Source: Rhodocollybia butyracea (lineage: Eukaryota; Basidiomycota; Agaricomycetes; Agaricales; Omphalotaceae). From it: DNA of 64,000 bases. This document shows, piece by piece, positions 1 to 11,791 of this stretch. Every line of letters begins with the position of its first letter. The first letter of the stretch is position 1. Made by a program: the position numbers and the translations under genes. The notes beneath the pieces were generated by a model, which saw only the letters and a list, made by a program, of their open reading frames with translations, searched no databases and had not been told where the DNA came from. The stretch spans positions 32,700-96,699 of the forward strand of contig JADNRY010000233.1 of the NCBI GenBank assembly GCA_015501585.1, written 5' to 3'.

Positions 1-1071
1 TTTGACGGCCATGCGGGGAAACACGCCGCAGAATGGTGCGGAACTCATTTCCATCAAGTGCGTCATAAAAACTATCAGTTCATGTCATTATTGCTCCACT
101 GACGCCGTACTCGCGTAGTGTTTTCTTGACAGTCTTCGTTCCTCACCCGAGATGAACGTGCCGGATGTTCTCAACAAGACTTTCCACCAAGTTGACGCAA
201 GCCTGTCGCAAATGTGTGAGGAATCTGAAGGCAAGATCCATTCCGGATGCACCGCCGTCACTGCTTTCCTGAGGATCGAGGATGCCGATGGCCGTCAGTC
301 TTTCCTCGAGCGTTCGGAACCGCAGTCTCCGGAATCTCGCCAAGAAGAACTGGGCTCTCCACAGGAGAGTAGTGGCGAAAGCGTCTCTGGAGACGAAAAC
401 GGCAAACTGAAGAAGAAAAAGAAATCCTCTAATCCTATCAGGAAAGCATTGATGAGCTTGAGCGGAGGCTCAATATCGGGAGCGATTTCACCGAAGAAGT
501 CGCGGTCTCCTGTTATCTCGCGTAAACCTTCCAGGGAACTCAAGCCGGTCTGCGTTCCTCCGGAAACTTCGAGACGTGTTTTGTACTGTGCGAATGCTGG
601 TGACGCTCGCGGGGTTCTATGCAGGGCAGGAAAAGCTGTTAGGTTGACGTACGACCACAAAGGCTCAGATAAGCAGGAAGCGAAGCGGATAACCGATGCC
701 GGAGGTTTTGTCATGGGTGGACGAGTGAATGGAGTGTTGGCGGTGACGCGTAGTCTCGGAGATTCGTCGATGAAAGAGTTCGTGGTCGGGGCGCCTTATA
801 CGACAGAAACGGAGCTGTGCGATGAAGATGAATTCTTGATCTTGGCGTGCGATGGAGTGAGTCTTTTCGTCTTCTACTTGACCGAAACTCGTTTACTCAA
901 CGGAATTAGCTCTGGGACGTCATTGGCGACCAGGCCGCAGTAAACCAGATTAAAACCATGAACGACGCTCAAACCGCTAGCAATCACCTACTGCGTTATG
1001 CATTGAACAATCATACAACGGATAATGTGACAGTTGTAGTGGTACGTTTCAAAAACCAACCACAGCCATGA
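1..1071 (+). CDS. PTC1: PP2C-family Ser/Thr phosphatase, Ptc1-like (5' end outside window)
   Basis: Metal-dependent protein phosphatase; yeast and fission yeast Ptc1 dampen stress MAP-kinase signalling. The window opens inside the gene at the metal-binding DGHAGK motif. Exons fit as 1-57, 152-856 and 910-1071, all joined in phase 0. Exon 2 carries HSGCTAV, the NAGDAR strand, a conserved DHKGSD, the GVLAVTRSLGD motif and the LACDG metal-binding motif; exon 3 continues with LWDV and the closing NNHTTDNVTVVVV strand. Odd: about 90 residues of Ser/Pro/Lys-rich, probably disordered sequence (around 300-560, with a run of five lysines) are inserted between the HSGC and NAGDAR motifs. The family is certain; the Ptc1 assignment rests on motif wording and is less sure. 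The start lies upstream of the window. Confidence 0.9.
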
Positions 1072-1575
1072 TGGCTTTACTCTTCTTCTGGGGTTTATTC
1101 GTGATGGATATCGTGGATGTTTCCATTCCCAATGACGCTTTGTATCAATTATACACAGTTATACACCAGTATCGCAAGTTTCTTCTATAGGGCTTTTGTA
1201 TTACTTGCTATATCGTTTACATATACATATTCGTGCAGTAAACAATACGAAATAATGAGGTCGATGACGATCTTCATTGAGTTTCGTTTACAGTAGATGA
1301 TGGGTTAGGTAGGGTAAGGAAGGAGGTAAAGCGGAGATGAGATAAAAAACCAAAGATATTGAACGACCATGCTGGGGTCCCAATAGAGGCGAGATAATAA
1401 GGATAGGGACGATGCAGTGGAAATGCAATTGAAAAATGCAGTGTTTGTGCGAAGAGGAAAGATAATAAACAAGCAAAGAAGAATGAACACTGAAAAGGAA
1501 ATAACGTTTAAGAGTACAGTATTGTACACTGTTAGGCATCGTTGAAGACGGAAATGAAAAAATTCTTTACAACCG
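1072..1575. other. Convergent 3' intergenic region
   Basis: This lies between the convergent ends of the PP2C gene and the Ert1-type gene. It is AT-rich, consistent with two 3' UTRs. The short open frames on the minus strand at 1288-1539 have no recognisable similarity and overlap one another, so I see no gene. Confidence 0.6.
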
Positions 1576-3579
1576 CTATAGTAACGGCAGCCATTGACCT
1601 AAACAGAAACTTGTTCGGTATGACAAGATGCACCAGCTATCTGCGCACACACCTATGACTACGCTTGGGAGATCGAATAGATCCCTACGGATCGAGAAAC
1701 AGAACGTTGAAGGCACCGGGGCTCCATTCGGTTTTAGTAGGACACAATGTGAATATACTGACTGGGTCGTGTTTTCAAACGCGTGTTCTGCAAAGTTTTC
1801 CCAGTATTCGACCACAGACTGGTTTTCAAATAACTGCGGGGACCGTTAACTCGCTGTTCATTGACGAAAGAAGAAGTCTTGCCTCGTAGATGTACTTCTT
1901 CTTCCCCAGCAGCTCTTCCATCGACCATTCTGTCAGCATACAAAACTCGGGAGCTACTAGACAGATCTCGCCCGTCCTACGCCAGACAACAGTTGGCGTG
2001 CCACTGAAAGAGATGAGTTTCTCGAGTTCCTAAGATATTGACAGGCAATTCAGTGCTGTTGAGCGTGAATGATGAAGGGCGCCACGTACTAGTAGTGACC
2101 GCTGGAAACACTTTTCCACGAACACTTCGTCGTCGAAAGACAAGGGCATTTGCAGTGCAATGAGGGAAGGGCGAAAGATGGCCAGAGCCCGTACGATACG
2201 CAGTATATCGTTCTTCTCGAACCTTGAGAGGAACAGGAACCCGAAAACAAAGAACGATATAAGATATATGCAGGTTATCGAGCAGAGGAGCGAAAGGAGC
2301 GAAATAGTGTGTTCAGAGCTTCAAGTGGAGACTCTGCTGTGAATTGGCTCTTGTAATGAATATACGCACCGAATAGGCAGATGTTTCATTAAGAAGTGAT
2401 ATCCTTCTGTATAGTCGAAAGGCTTGGTGACACGATCGTTTATGCTTTGAAGCTTCGATCCAGGTGTATACCCTCCCATTGAAGAATCGTTAGGTCGCGG
2501 AGCGGAAGGCGTGAGGCTCGGAGAAGCGTTGGAGTGCGGAGGAGAGAGAAGACCATGCGAGGATTCGTCAATAAAGACGGACAGTGGTGATTTTGGTGAT
2601 TTTTGAGGATATCGAGGCTGGACTGGATGTATTACGGAGCCAGTAGACTGTTGGTATTGCGGATATTGTAATTCAGTAAGTTCCGACGTTCGTGGTGGGT
2701 CCTGGTACTGGTAAGTGAGGTATGGCGAAGCGGCGGAAGATGACATGAACGTGGAAGGTTGGGAGGCGAGAAGAGGATCCGAAGAAGGCCAGCTGGCAAA
2801 TGTTGGCGGAGGAGTAGATTCACCCTGCGGAGGACTTGGATTATTATTACCCAAGATTGCGGACAGGATGGAATATTCAAGATTTGCAGCTTCGGAGCCA
2901 AATGGGAAATTGGGATCAAAGGGAACTTCAAAATTCTCCTGAAGTAGAGAATCGGCTAGAAGATGGACAGCTTGAGAACAAAACATCAGGTGTAAAGTGT
3001 AGGACGCTGACACGTAGTAGGTATTTGAGATGGAGGCTGCTCCAACTGAGGTACTGGCGTTTGGGAACGCGGAGGCTCTGTGACAACTGTAGCAGCTGCA
3101 GCAGGTGCCTGTTGGCTTTTATTTCGCTTTAGCTGTTCTACCGAGTGGCGTGAGCCAGGTAAAAAAAACCTGACAAGTTGAACGCGCAACACACCGAGTT
3201 CCTCTTCGTCAAGAAGATACTTGGCCTTCTTTCGATGGCCCTCTGTACAACTAGTGGCGATCCCTCGTTTTATACAACGCTGACAGGGCCGAGCTATGAG
3301 ACTATGAGCAAGGAAATCATCTATTGAAAGAAAAAAATACATACTATCATCGCAAGTAAGATGAGCTTTTTGGCAGTGAAAACAAGCGCGATTGGCCTTT
3401 TTCTTCTTCGGTCCGTCTCTGGGCTTTTTGGTTAAAGCCAAAGCGGAATCTGGCCCTGATGGTTCTTGTGTATCGTAGCGTTTACGCTTTGCGCCGGACT
3501 GTTTCGGAGGTGAAGAGGAATAATTGTGGTTTACTGGCGCAGGGGCTATCGGTACAAGCGTACTTTCTGCCATGTACAA
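1576..3579 (-). CDS. ERT1: Zn2Cys6 transcription factor with PAS domain, Ert1-type gluconeogenesis regulator
   Basis: A DNA-binding regulator; Ert1 proteins activate gluconeogenic genes such as PCK1 and FBP1 on non-fermentable carbon. Reading the minus strand from 3579: a basic stretch, then the zinc cluster ([15 protein letters not shown], then [10 protein letters not shown] and SC) split by an intron near 3300-3347, then the [11 protein letters not shown] segment typical of Ert1. A Pro/Ser/Gln-rich middle follows (about 3100-2480). The conserved [20 protein letters not shown] block (2380-2450) leads into a PAS-like C-terminal region in small exons (2230-1576) containing [18 protein letters not shown] and a closing FSIRRD segment. 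The last exon ends at 1576. The intron between the TYE-like and LFENQ segments (about 1830-1880) has a GC-AG donor. Alternative: another PAS-containing Zn2Cys6 paralogue. Confidence 0.85.
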
Positions 3580-3665
3580 AAATGAGAGGGACCAGGGAAA
3601 AACGGAAACGGAATCCGAAGGTCATTTATGACGGCCGGACGGGCGCTTAATACCGCTATGATCGC

Positions 3666-4579
3666 ATGCTCCCCCGTCAAGAGTTAAAATGGCTCAAAAA
3701 AGCGGCTTTGGGCTCAAATCGTCCACTGCAGTCTTTAATTCGGCGTCGCCAACTAAGGGAGCCTTTACAGTATATTATAGGTAGCTCTGGTATTTTTCCC
3801 TCAAACTATTTGATTCACTGTCGCTATTAGGCACACAGCCCTTTGCGGGACTTGAGCTTCGTGTCAGATCTCCTATACTTATACCCCGCCCAGGTAGAGT
3901 TGTTTCATTTTTTTTTTTTTTTTCAAATTTTAAACTAAATTTTTCAGAGACTGAAGACTGGGTTTTAAGATTCGGAGAATATCTCTCTCGGTCTGCTCGT
4001 CGTCCTCGTTCTTTACTAGACCTTGGGACCGGCACGGGTTGCATTCCGCTCTTGCTATGCCACATGTGGCCCGATTCGTTGGTTGCCACCGGCGTAGACA
4101 TATCTCCCCATGCCGTTCAACTTGCCAATGAAAATGCCGCACTCTGTGGTATATCACGTTTCCAGGCTCATACCGCCGATTTTTTACATCCACTATTTCC
4201 CACTACAATGAACGGTCCTCCCTTCGATATCCTTACCTCTAATCCCCCTTACATTACAGCTAGTGAATACCTTCAACTAAGGTGAGATTTTCCGTTCTAT
4301 CTCCCTCACTTTCTCATTTAATGTAACTTTAGCGATGATGTAGCGAAATTCGAAGACCCCGCTGCTCTGATAGGCGGACATGATGGACTGGAATATTATC
4401 GCGCAATTACTGATCTCATAGCCCGGGACGGATTTCTGTCCTCCGACGCCGTAGTCGCACTCGAAGTCGGCCACGAACAAGCTGACGCCGTTTGTAATAT
4501 GATTCGTCCGAAGGGATACGAAACTAGCGTTTGGTTGGACCCGTGGGGTAAAAAACGCACTGTTGTTGCTCACCGATGA
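3666..4579 (+). CDS. MTQ1: HemK/Mtq1-type N5-glutamine methyltransferase
   Basis: Class I SAM-dependent methyltransferase of the PrmC/HemK/Mtq1 family, which methylates the glutamine of the GGQ motif in release factors; the Mtq1 branch acts in mitochondria. Exons 3666-3780, 3831-3893, 3948-4281 and 4333-4579 join in frame to 252 residues. Visible motifs are LIPRPETED, the SAM-binding LDLGTGTGC, VDISPHAVQLA and the catalytic NPPY, followed by EDPAALIGGHDGL. The start at 3666 is the first ATG after an in-frame stop; the HemK-typical QELKW follows directly. The N-terminal domain looks short (about 40 residues before the LQYIIG segment), so an additional upstream exon is possible. A T-rich tract of about 18 nt precedes exon 3 as a polypyrimidine tract. 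Confidence 0.85.
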
Positions 4580-4864
4580 ACATCGGATGCGGTCCGATTG
4601 TCATACTGGAGTACAAAGCCTTCCCGATGCCACCTGGCAGTTGTTTTTAGTCTTGTTCAAAATTTAGCTACATCAATACATACACTGTTATGCTTATGGT
4701 ATTCCCCAAACTAATCACTTAGTTCCAAGTCTAAAGTTTTTTCCCGCACACGACCGCCCGTGTGGTAAAACCCGAAAACCCGATCGATAGGAAATGAATC
4801 CAAAATAAGTATAGAATCTAATCGCCGATAACGACCTCCTAATTATCTCTCACCTCTCCCAGCC

Positions 4865-6995
4865 ATGTCTTTTGAGCAGATAGGACTTGAAAATTTCAAC
4901 ACTTTCTCAGGTTCAACTGGTAGGTTCAAAGCAAAATTCTACTACTTCATCAAATAAAGATGCTTTCACAGAGCTGTCCAGCGTCGCTTTAGGTGGGCGC
5001 GTGTTATCGGTGTCGGATGAATTTTTTGCAGAGGCTTTTAATTTACTGTTGGTTGGGGTAAGAAATGGGTGCCCAACATCCTTCTTCTTGCTCACCTCCT
5101 CCCACAGCCTGCACCGAGTTTGAAGGGACAATTTGGGCCCAACGGGGCTTTGTATAGTGGATGGGAGTCTCGCAGACATAATCCTACATATGATTGGTTC
5201 TCCTTGTCTTACAATCCCAGGTCTTGCCACTGATTTGACATACGCATAGGTGTATCATCAAGCTGGGGGCCCCAGGAAAGATACTCGGATTCGACATTGA
5301 CACTACTCACTTCAATGGTGAAAACACGTTTTTTCCAGGAATAACTGCATTTGCTGAAATCTTATGTCATCCTTCCTCTCAAAGGCAACGAGGCTCCTGA
5401 AGCTTCGGTGGAAGCCCTCTATGATCCCTCGTCCAATGATCCAAATCCTACAGATTCCAGAGTAACGACTTTTGTTTGAGTTCCATATCTGATCTTTGAT
5501 GAATTTTGCCCAGTGGACAGAGATTCTACCCAAAGTCAAATTGGGACCATCTTCGAGACATTTATTCACAATTCCGAACGTACCCAACGCGACGTTTGTA
5601 AAGTTGAACATGTATCCTGATGGAGGGATCGTAAGTCCACAGTAAGATTGCGGCATCAGAGACTCATTATTCCTTCAAGGCACGTTTCCGCGTATATGGC
5701 AATGTTGAACCGGTCATGCCCACCGAGCTCACCGAACTCTTCGATCTTGCTCATGTCTTTGCAGGAGGCCGAGTTGAATTTGTATCGGATCAGCACTTTG
5801 GTGTTGGCTCAAACTTGATTCTACCCGGTCGAGGAAAAGACATGGGAGATGGCTGGGAAACGAAGAGAAGTAGATCGATTGGCCACAAAGATTGGGTTAT
5901 TATCAGACTGCATGCGTTCCTTTTCTTATACGAAAATTCACCAATGCTGACTCACTCATAGGGCGGCTCTTGCAGTGCTTGAACAGGTCGAACTAGACAC
6001 TGCCCATTTTAAGGGCAACTTTCCAGAGAGCTGTGAGATCCATGCCGTATCGCTAGCAAAGGATGTGAACTGGACTGTGGAACGTAGTGAGAATGAAAAC
6101 TGGACACTCATTTTACCTCGGACGAAGCTGGGACCTCATAGACAGCACTACTTCCAGCTTGAGAACGTAGAGAATATGGCTTTCACACACGTCAGGGTGA
6201 CCATTTATCCGGATGGTGGATTGAAGCGAGTGCGCATACTTGGGAGACGGGCAAATGTTGAAGGGCTGGAATCATTAGCTGTAAAGGTTGCCTTGCCTGG
6301 ACTAGATACAACGCCTGTTCCGGTAGCGTCCAAGTCCACCTCATCCAAATCGATACTGCCAGCACTTCCATTGACCCCAGAAGCATTCGCACCTTTTGGA
6401 CAAGTTATCCAAGCTTATGGGGACCATACTGCCGCTCCGAAAGGAACCAAGATAACCCCAGCAAATGCTGGAACAGCCAGCAAATTCCACAAGTTATCTC
6501 TACTTGCGTCATCCTATCCTCCTGACGCGCAAGCGACAGCTGGCTTGTCTGTGTATCGATGCCAGCCATTGAAGAACATAGACAAGGACGGTACAACCGA
6601 GCTTACAGTGCTTGAGCGACATTCATTTACCAATCAAGCGTTTATACCGATGGGATGTGGGCCGGAAGATTTAGAAAGCTTGGCAGACCCAAGTCATCGA
6701 TATCTTGTTGTTGTGGCCAAAAATGGAGAAGATGACAAACCAGATCTTAAGACTCTGAGAGCCTTCATAGCGAACACGGCGCAGGGTATCGTTTATTCTA
6801 CAGGAATCTGGCGTGAGCTTTCCATCTTTTTCATGTACTAACTAACCTTACCTACCGGCCTGCGCAGACCAACCGATGACGGGACTTGACAAGGAACTGG
6901 ATTTTACATGTGTGGAGACTCAGATTGGGAATGGAGGCAAAGAGGATTGCGAAATTGTAGAGCTAGAGACTAGTGTTCGGCTGAGATTACTGTAG
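4865..6995 (+). CDS. DAL2-DAL3: Bifunctional allantoicase / ureidoglycolate lyase fusion
   Basis: Two consecutive steps of purine breakdown in one protein: allantoate to ureidoglycolate plus urea (allantoicase), then ureidoglycolate to glyoxylate plus urea. The first half has two allantoicase repeats. Repeat 1 has ALGGRV, a WESRRHNP block and YPDGGIARFRVYG; repeat 2 has [21 protein letters not shown] and [15 protein letters not shown] (to 6255). A Pro/Ser/Thr linker (about 6300-6370) leads to the second domain, starting [13 protein letters not shown] and continuing through [20 protein letters not shown], and ending GIWHQPM across the last intron (6810-6867). The final exon ends at 6995. There are roughly eight introns; the small exons between 5100 and 5700 are placed by similarity. 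A comparable fusion is known in Cryptococcus (named DAL2,3,3), so the architecture is not new, but it is diagnostic of basidiomycetes. Confidence 0.9.
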
Positions 6996-7082
6996 AGGGT
7001 TGCTGAGTGAGCGTGAGGGAGAATTGTACTTTTAGGCTGCTGACTTATCAAAAATTCTCACAATTTCAATTCTGAGTCTTCC

Positions 7083-10000
7083 ATGTCGGAGACCAGGAAG
7101 CGCTCTCACAGCGTCGACGACGACAAAGTCATACTCAAAAAGCACATTATATCAGATGATAATGGCTCACCCAAAGTTAATGGCCTTGGTACTGGCCAGA
7201 ATGACGACGTAGAGCCAACAGGCGACGATAAGCTCGAGGTAAATATCAACAGTCTTTTTTTCTTGCCCATTCTGAACCTTTTTTGTTCAGCTCTTTCGCA
7301 AAGAAGCTATATATCGACGAATGCTACATTATTCACGCCAGAGCGAAGCATCTCAGAAACGTATTTCGGAGTTGGAGGAGCGGAAAAATACTTGTGAGGC
7401 TGGTCTGGCTGCCATGACAGCGTGCTGGATGCAGGTATGCTGTAGACTATTGAGTTCTATGAACAGTATCTCACTATTCCACAGCTGGTTGATGCCATTC
7501 GAGTGCTGGTTCCAGAGTCATCAGAAATGTCGCCTTCAACTGAAGACCTTAAAGGTAACCCACAATAACAACCACTCCTACATGATTCTAATGATTATCA
7601 GACCTTTTTGAACTCAGTAGATATGTTTCCGACGATTCCATGCCTGAACTTAACTCTGCACTGGACAAGAGCGCACATGCAACGCAAGAGCTAGTATCGA
7701 AACTTGTTCAGAAGGGGTCATCTCAGGTCTCTCATGACTCAGCACTGAAGTTGTATCAGAAAACTCAGTCAGAGGTGCGTTTCCTTTTGTATTGGAATCT
7801 ATATCTTGAATTCATCTTGTTACCATAGTGCGGTGCGTTACGATCACAAGTTGGAGTTCTTCAGGTCAGACTTTCCGAATCGCAAGAACTTGAGCGAACT
7901 CTTCGCCAACAGCTTGCGGATGAACAGAATCGCGTTCAAAGGCTCAAAAGCAGGACAGTTCAAGCAAATCTGCCTAAAGCAGGGATGGGTTCAATCGAGG
8001 CTTCAGAAACGACGGAGGATGCACCGATTAAACCGTCCTCTCCTTCAGTGAGTGGTCTGGTTATCTGGTGGGAGTTTTGACTGTTCTAATTATCCTTTTC
8101 TGATTGCTTATACCGTGTTTAGCCAAACGGTGATGTTCCAAATAGGATGCAAGAGGAATGGGAAGAGAGAGACGCTAGGCATGTGCGTCAGCTTCGTGAG
8201 CAGGACAAAACCATCGAAGAGCTACGGAAAGTAAAAGCTGCGCTTGAAATCGAGGTAAAGCTCGTACGATTTGGTCGCCTTTCCGATGGTTCTCATGTTT
8301 TGATAGGTTATGAGGAAATCTCTAGTTAAGGAGGAGGTGATGAAGAGCCCTTTCTATCAACGTGTATTACAACGCTCCGCCAATGCCATCAACGCTGCTT
8401 CCTTGAAGGAGGACGAACTCAAACAGATCAGATCAGAGTTTGCCGATTACAAAGTGCAGAGAGTGAAATATGAGAAGGAATTGCGAGTGTGTACCCATCT
8501 TCAATCGTACCGATTCTTTTCTAATCATTTTCACAGGATGACAGTGCAACTGCAATCAACGACACTCTTGCACTAATCGCGCGACGGGACGCTGACAATG
8601 CGCGCCTTCGTGAGGAGCGAGATCAACGTGCGGCCGATATACACGAACGCCGCAGCAAGGAGACCGTCAGGATAGCATCTTGTGAAGAATACAAATCACT
8701 CGCCGCATCCCGTGCAGTACGTCACACTTTTTCAGTTTGATGGTGATCCGAGGGATTGATGGTTCGCTTAAGGATCGAATATTAACTTTGGAATCACAAT
8801 TGCAACGAGCCAAAGTCAAACTTGCTGCGAATGTTAATCGTGAAGACATCGTCAACTTTCTTTTAGAAACACCCGACAAAGACATCCAGTTTGTGGATCA
8901 TCTCCAGGCTCGCCTTGCGTACGTGCTGGACTCACTTAATCTTTCAAATAATCCAATCATGTTACCGTTGCAGGGATACCGAAGCGAGACTCTCAGCCTT
9001 AGAAGAAGCTCTTCTAAAACTCAAGCGGGACCACCCGGATGTCGCCCAGCATATGCAGTCGGAAGCCGAAGCGTTGCAAAAGCTCACTCAGGCAACTTCC
9101 CAGCTGACGAAGTACCAAAATGTGTACGGCGAGCTATCTGGGTCATCATCAGATCAAATGGCGCGTGAATTGCAACGGAAGGAGGAAGAGATTCGTCGAC
9201 TGCGGTTACTAGATAGCCAACATGCCCAGGTATGTCTTTCCTCAACTTCCTACTTGTCTCCCTTGATTAAGATATCTCTTAGGCAGAGAGCGCTCTATAC
9301 ACCGAAATCGAAAAGCTGTCATCGGCATGGGAGACTCTGGATGGTCAAGTCAAGAATAAAGTATTCGATCTGAGTGCGATGGAGGAACGTTTAACCAGAG
9401 CCACAGTTGACGTGCGCGTTAATTCCTGGTTTCTAGTGTGACTGTCTCAACGAGTTTCTTATAGAGGGCCAAATCCGACAACAAGTATTATGCAGCCGTT
9501 CGAGAAAAAGACACTATAGAAGGAGAGCGGAAGAGTGCGCTGCGTAGCCTTGAGAGGCAAAGCAAGGCTTTCGAACTTTTGAGGCAGTCTGAAGGCCTTG
9601 CCAGAGAGCAGACGGTAAGCCCATTTTTCAAGTCATTTTTGACGTAAACCCAATTTACTTTATACTAGAAAACTTTGCAAACGGCGCTGGACAAGCATCG
9701 GTTATTCTGCCAGGAAGTCCACGAGGCTCAAATCAAGTCGCACGCTAACAAAGTTTTGGAGCTCCAAGAGAAAGCGAGTGAAGGATCAAAGATGGCAGAA
9801 ATCGTACGCGTCCAACCATGCCTTCCGCTTTGTTGAAAATTACTGACCTCCTTGTAGTATCGCTACCAGCTTAACAGGTTCGAGCAGGAACATCTAAAAC
9901 GACAAGACGCTTGGCGAAAGGAGATGGATGCGATGTCTACTTCGAGATTGGCTTTGGAGAAAGAAAGGCTCAATGTGCAATCCAAAGCCAAGTTCGATTC

Positions 10001-10336
10001 GACTCGTCATAAAAACAAATCGGAAGACCCAAATGCCGAGCTCATGGTGCGTCTAGACATTTTTGAAAAAAGGCTTGTTCACTCAATCGTAGTGCCCGAC
10101 GTGCAGTCTGTTCTTAAATGCTCAACGTGTAACCTCAACTTTCGTGATACTGTGTTAACAAAATGCTCGCATAGTATGTTAAACTGTTTTGGTATGATTG
10201 ACCTAGTATACTGACATGTAGAGCAGCATTCTGTAAGCCATGCGTAGATGCAAGGATATCGTCGCGACAGCGAAAATGTCCTGCGTGCGGAGCAGCATTT
10301 GCTCAGTCGGAGGTCGTCAAGTTATTTAGGCAGTAG
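7083..10336 (+). CDS. BRE1: E3 ubiquitin ligase Bre1 (histone H2B monoubiquitination)
   Basis: Bre1 with Rad6 monoubiquitinates histone H2B in transcribed chromatin, upstream of H3K4 methylation. The start ATG at 7083 opens a charged N-terminus (ETRKRSHSVDDD). Many short exons follow that together encode nearly continuous coiled coil (for example SQKRISELEERK, ELERTLRQQLADEQ, KAALEIEVM). The last exons (10090-10336) give a C3HC4 RING finger: KCSTC, then RDTVLTKCSH, FCKPCVDARI, KCPACGAAF, ending SEVVKLFRQ, the usual Bre1 C-terminus. I estimate about 750-800 residues, normal for the family. It is transcribed towards the convergent uS9m gene, about 205 bp away. Individual intron borders were only partly checked. 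Confidence 0.92.
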
Positions 10337-10541
10337 ACGATTGTTCTTTTGCGTTTCCTTTTACTTAACTTTATCTTATCTCCGATCATGTTATTTAAAC
10401 GCCAACCTATTAGTGAAGATTTGTAGAGCTCATTGCTATACCATCCATGTATTACTTATTCCTCATTTGCATAATCAGTCAAGGTGGATTAACCACAACA
10501 CTGTACTATAAGAGTGTAAAATAAAGCCAGGATGGTGAAGG

Positions 10542-11742
10542 TTAACGCTTGACCCAAGTATACTGGAAAACGTGAAAATATTAGCAGAAGCGTACGAGAG
10601 AACGAGAAAGATACATACCGCCTTGCGAGCCTTTGCAAGCCCAGTCTTTTTTCGTTCCACCATACGGGGGTCACGTCTAAGCAATTTAGCTGTTGTAACC
10701 GTCAGGAGAGACGAGGAATGGACAAGGATATGATCGCACCTTTTCTCAGCACTGTACCTGTCTCTGGTTCATGCGCAAATATTCCCTTTGCAATGCCGTG
10801 CGCTATAGCACCCGACTGGCCAGTCGTACCTCCTCCACGGACGAGTGTGAAAATATTGTATTTTCCCAGTACGCCTGCTATCTTGAGAGGTCGAACAAGA
10901 CGCTCTCGATCGACAGGCTGAGGAAAGTATTCGACAATGGGGAAATTGTTGATTAGAATGGTAGAAACCGAGACATTCACTGCTGGAGCTTTTGACTGGC
11001 TTTGGGGTAAGCCGAATACTTCTTCTACGTCCACGTCCTCTTCTTGAGGAGACTCCTTGACTGGAATCATCCATACTCGAGCAGTGCTCGTTTTCCTCCT
11101 TCCAGATGTATATGAGCGTCCACACCTGTCCAATTCGATGGGTTTTCGTATTCCTCGTGTCAGGATTGCATCCTTCTTTCCACTCTCAAAGATGGTCACA
11201 ATGCCACTAATCTTGTCTGCGATTTCTTCATACCCAGCAGTAGTGGCTATGCGAAGGTATTCATTAAGCTCATTAAGAAGAGCAATAACCTTGCGATACC
11301 GAGAAATCGTTATCGTGGTTTCAAAATCCACAGTCATCTCTCGTGGAGTTTTCCAAACCGTAGGCATTGGTATTAAACTCTTCCGAGCAAATTCTGGCAG
11401 AGGAAGGAGGTGAAGTCGTTTAAGGGTGCCGCGCGTGCTGGAAATGGCATTTTGTAGTTCGATGAGATTGTCGTAATATGAAGCACGACCTGTATAAAAA
11501 CTAGGAGATTCTGGATGTGGTTTGGGTTTTTCGTCAATTTCGTCCAAGTCTTCTTCCTCTGCCTCGACTTCGTCTGCTATTTCCTGCATGAGTGCCGCAT
11601 CAAGCTCCTGTACCCCGGAGCGTCTAGGACGCGATTCGCCAACATGGTTTAGTTGTGAAGGAGGAATGAAAGAACGTGTAGTTGAGACGAAGCGATAGAA
11701 AAGAGGTCTACGAAGGACAGCAAAGACCTGACTTCGCAGCAT
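10542..11742 (-). CDS. MRPS9: Mitochondrial small-subunit ribosomal protein uS9m
   Basis: Component of the mitochondrial small ribosomal subunit, S9 family. The C-terminal half has the S9 signature GRSYTSGRRKTSTARVW, then RGGGTTGQSGAIAHGIAKG. Two introns near the 3' end split the conserved tail: the third exon completes the family ending KARKAYTWVKR and a TAA at 10542-10544. I chose the Met at 11742 because MLRSQVFAVLRRPLFYRFVS is an amphipathic, arginine-rich mitochondrial presequence. The same frame stays open to an ATG at 11793, whose CATG also contains the start of the divergent Coy1 gene. A long acidic linker (around 11540-11590, rich in Glu and Asp) is ordinary for fungal homologues. 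Confidence 0.92.
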
Positions 11743-11791
11743 AGGTTGAAGAAAAAACGATATTATCACGTGAACGATTTCTCTCTTCGAC
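11743..11791. promoter_or_regulatory. Very short divergent promoter between uS9m and Coy1
   Basis: The chosen start codons of the two divergent genes lie 49 bp apart. If uS9m used its more distal in-frame ATG (11793), the two start codons would overlap within a single CATG. Either way the 5' UTRs must overlap the neighbouring transcription unit or be very short. No TATA box is evident. Confidence 0.5.

Noticed and set aside
295..714. Antisense frame across the PP2C exon
   Set aside because: It is the complement of a well supported conserved exon and has no domain of its own.
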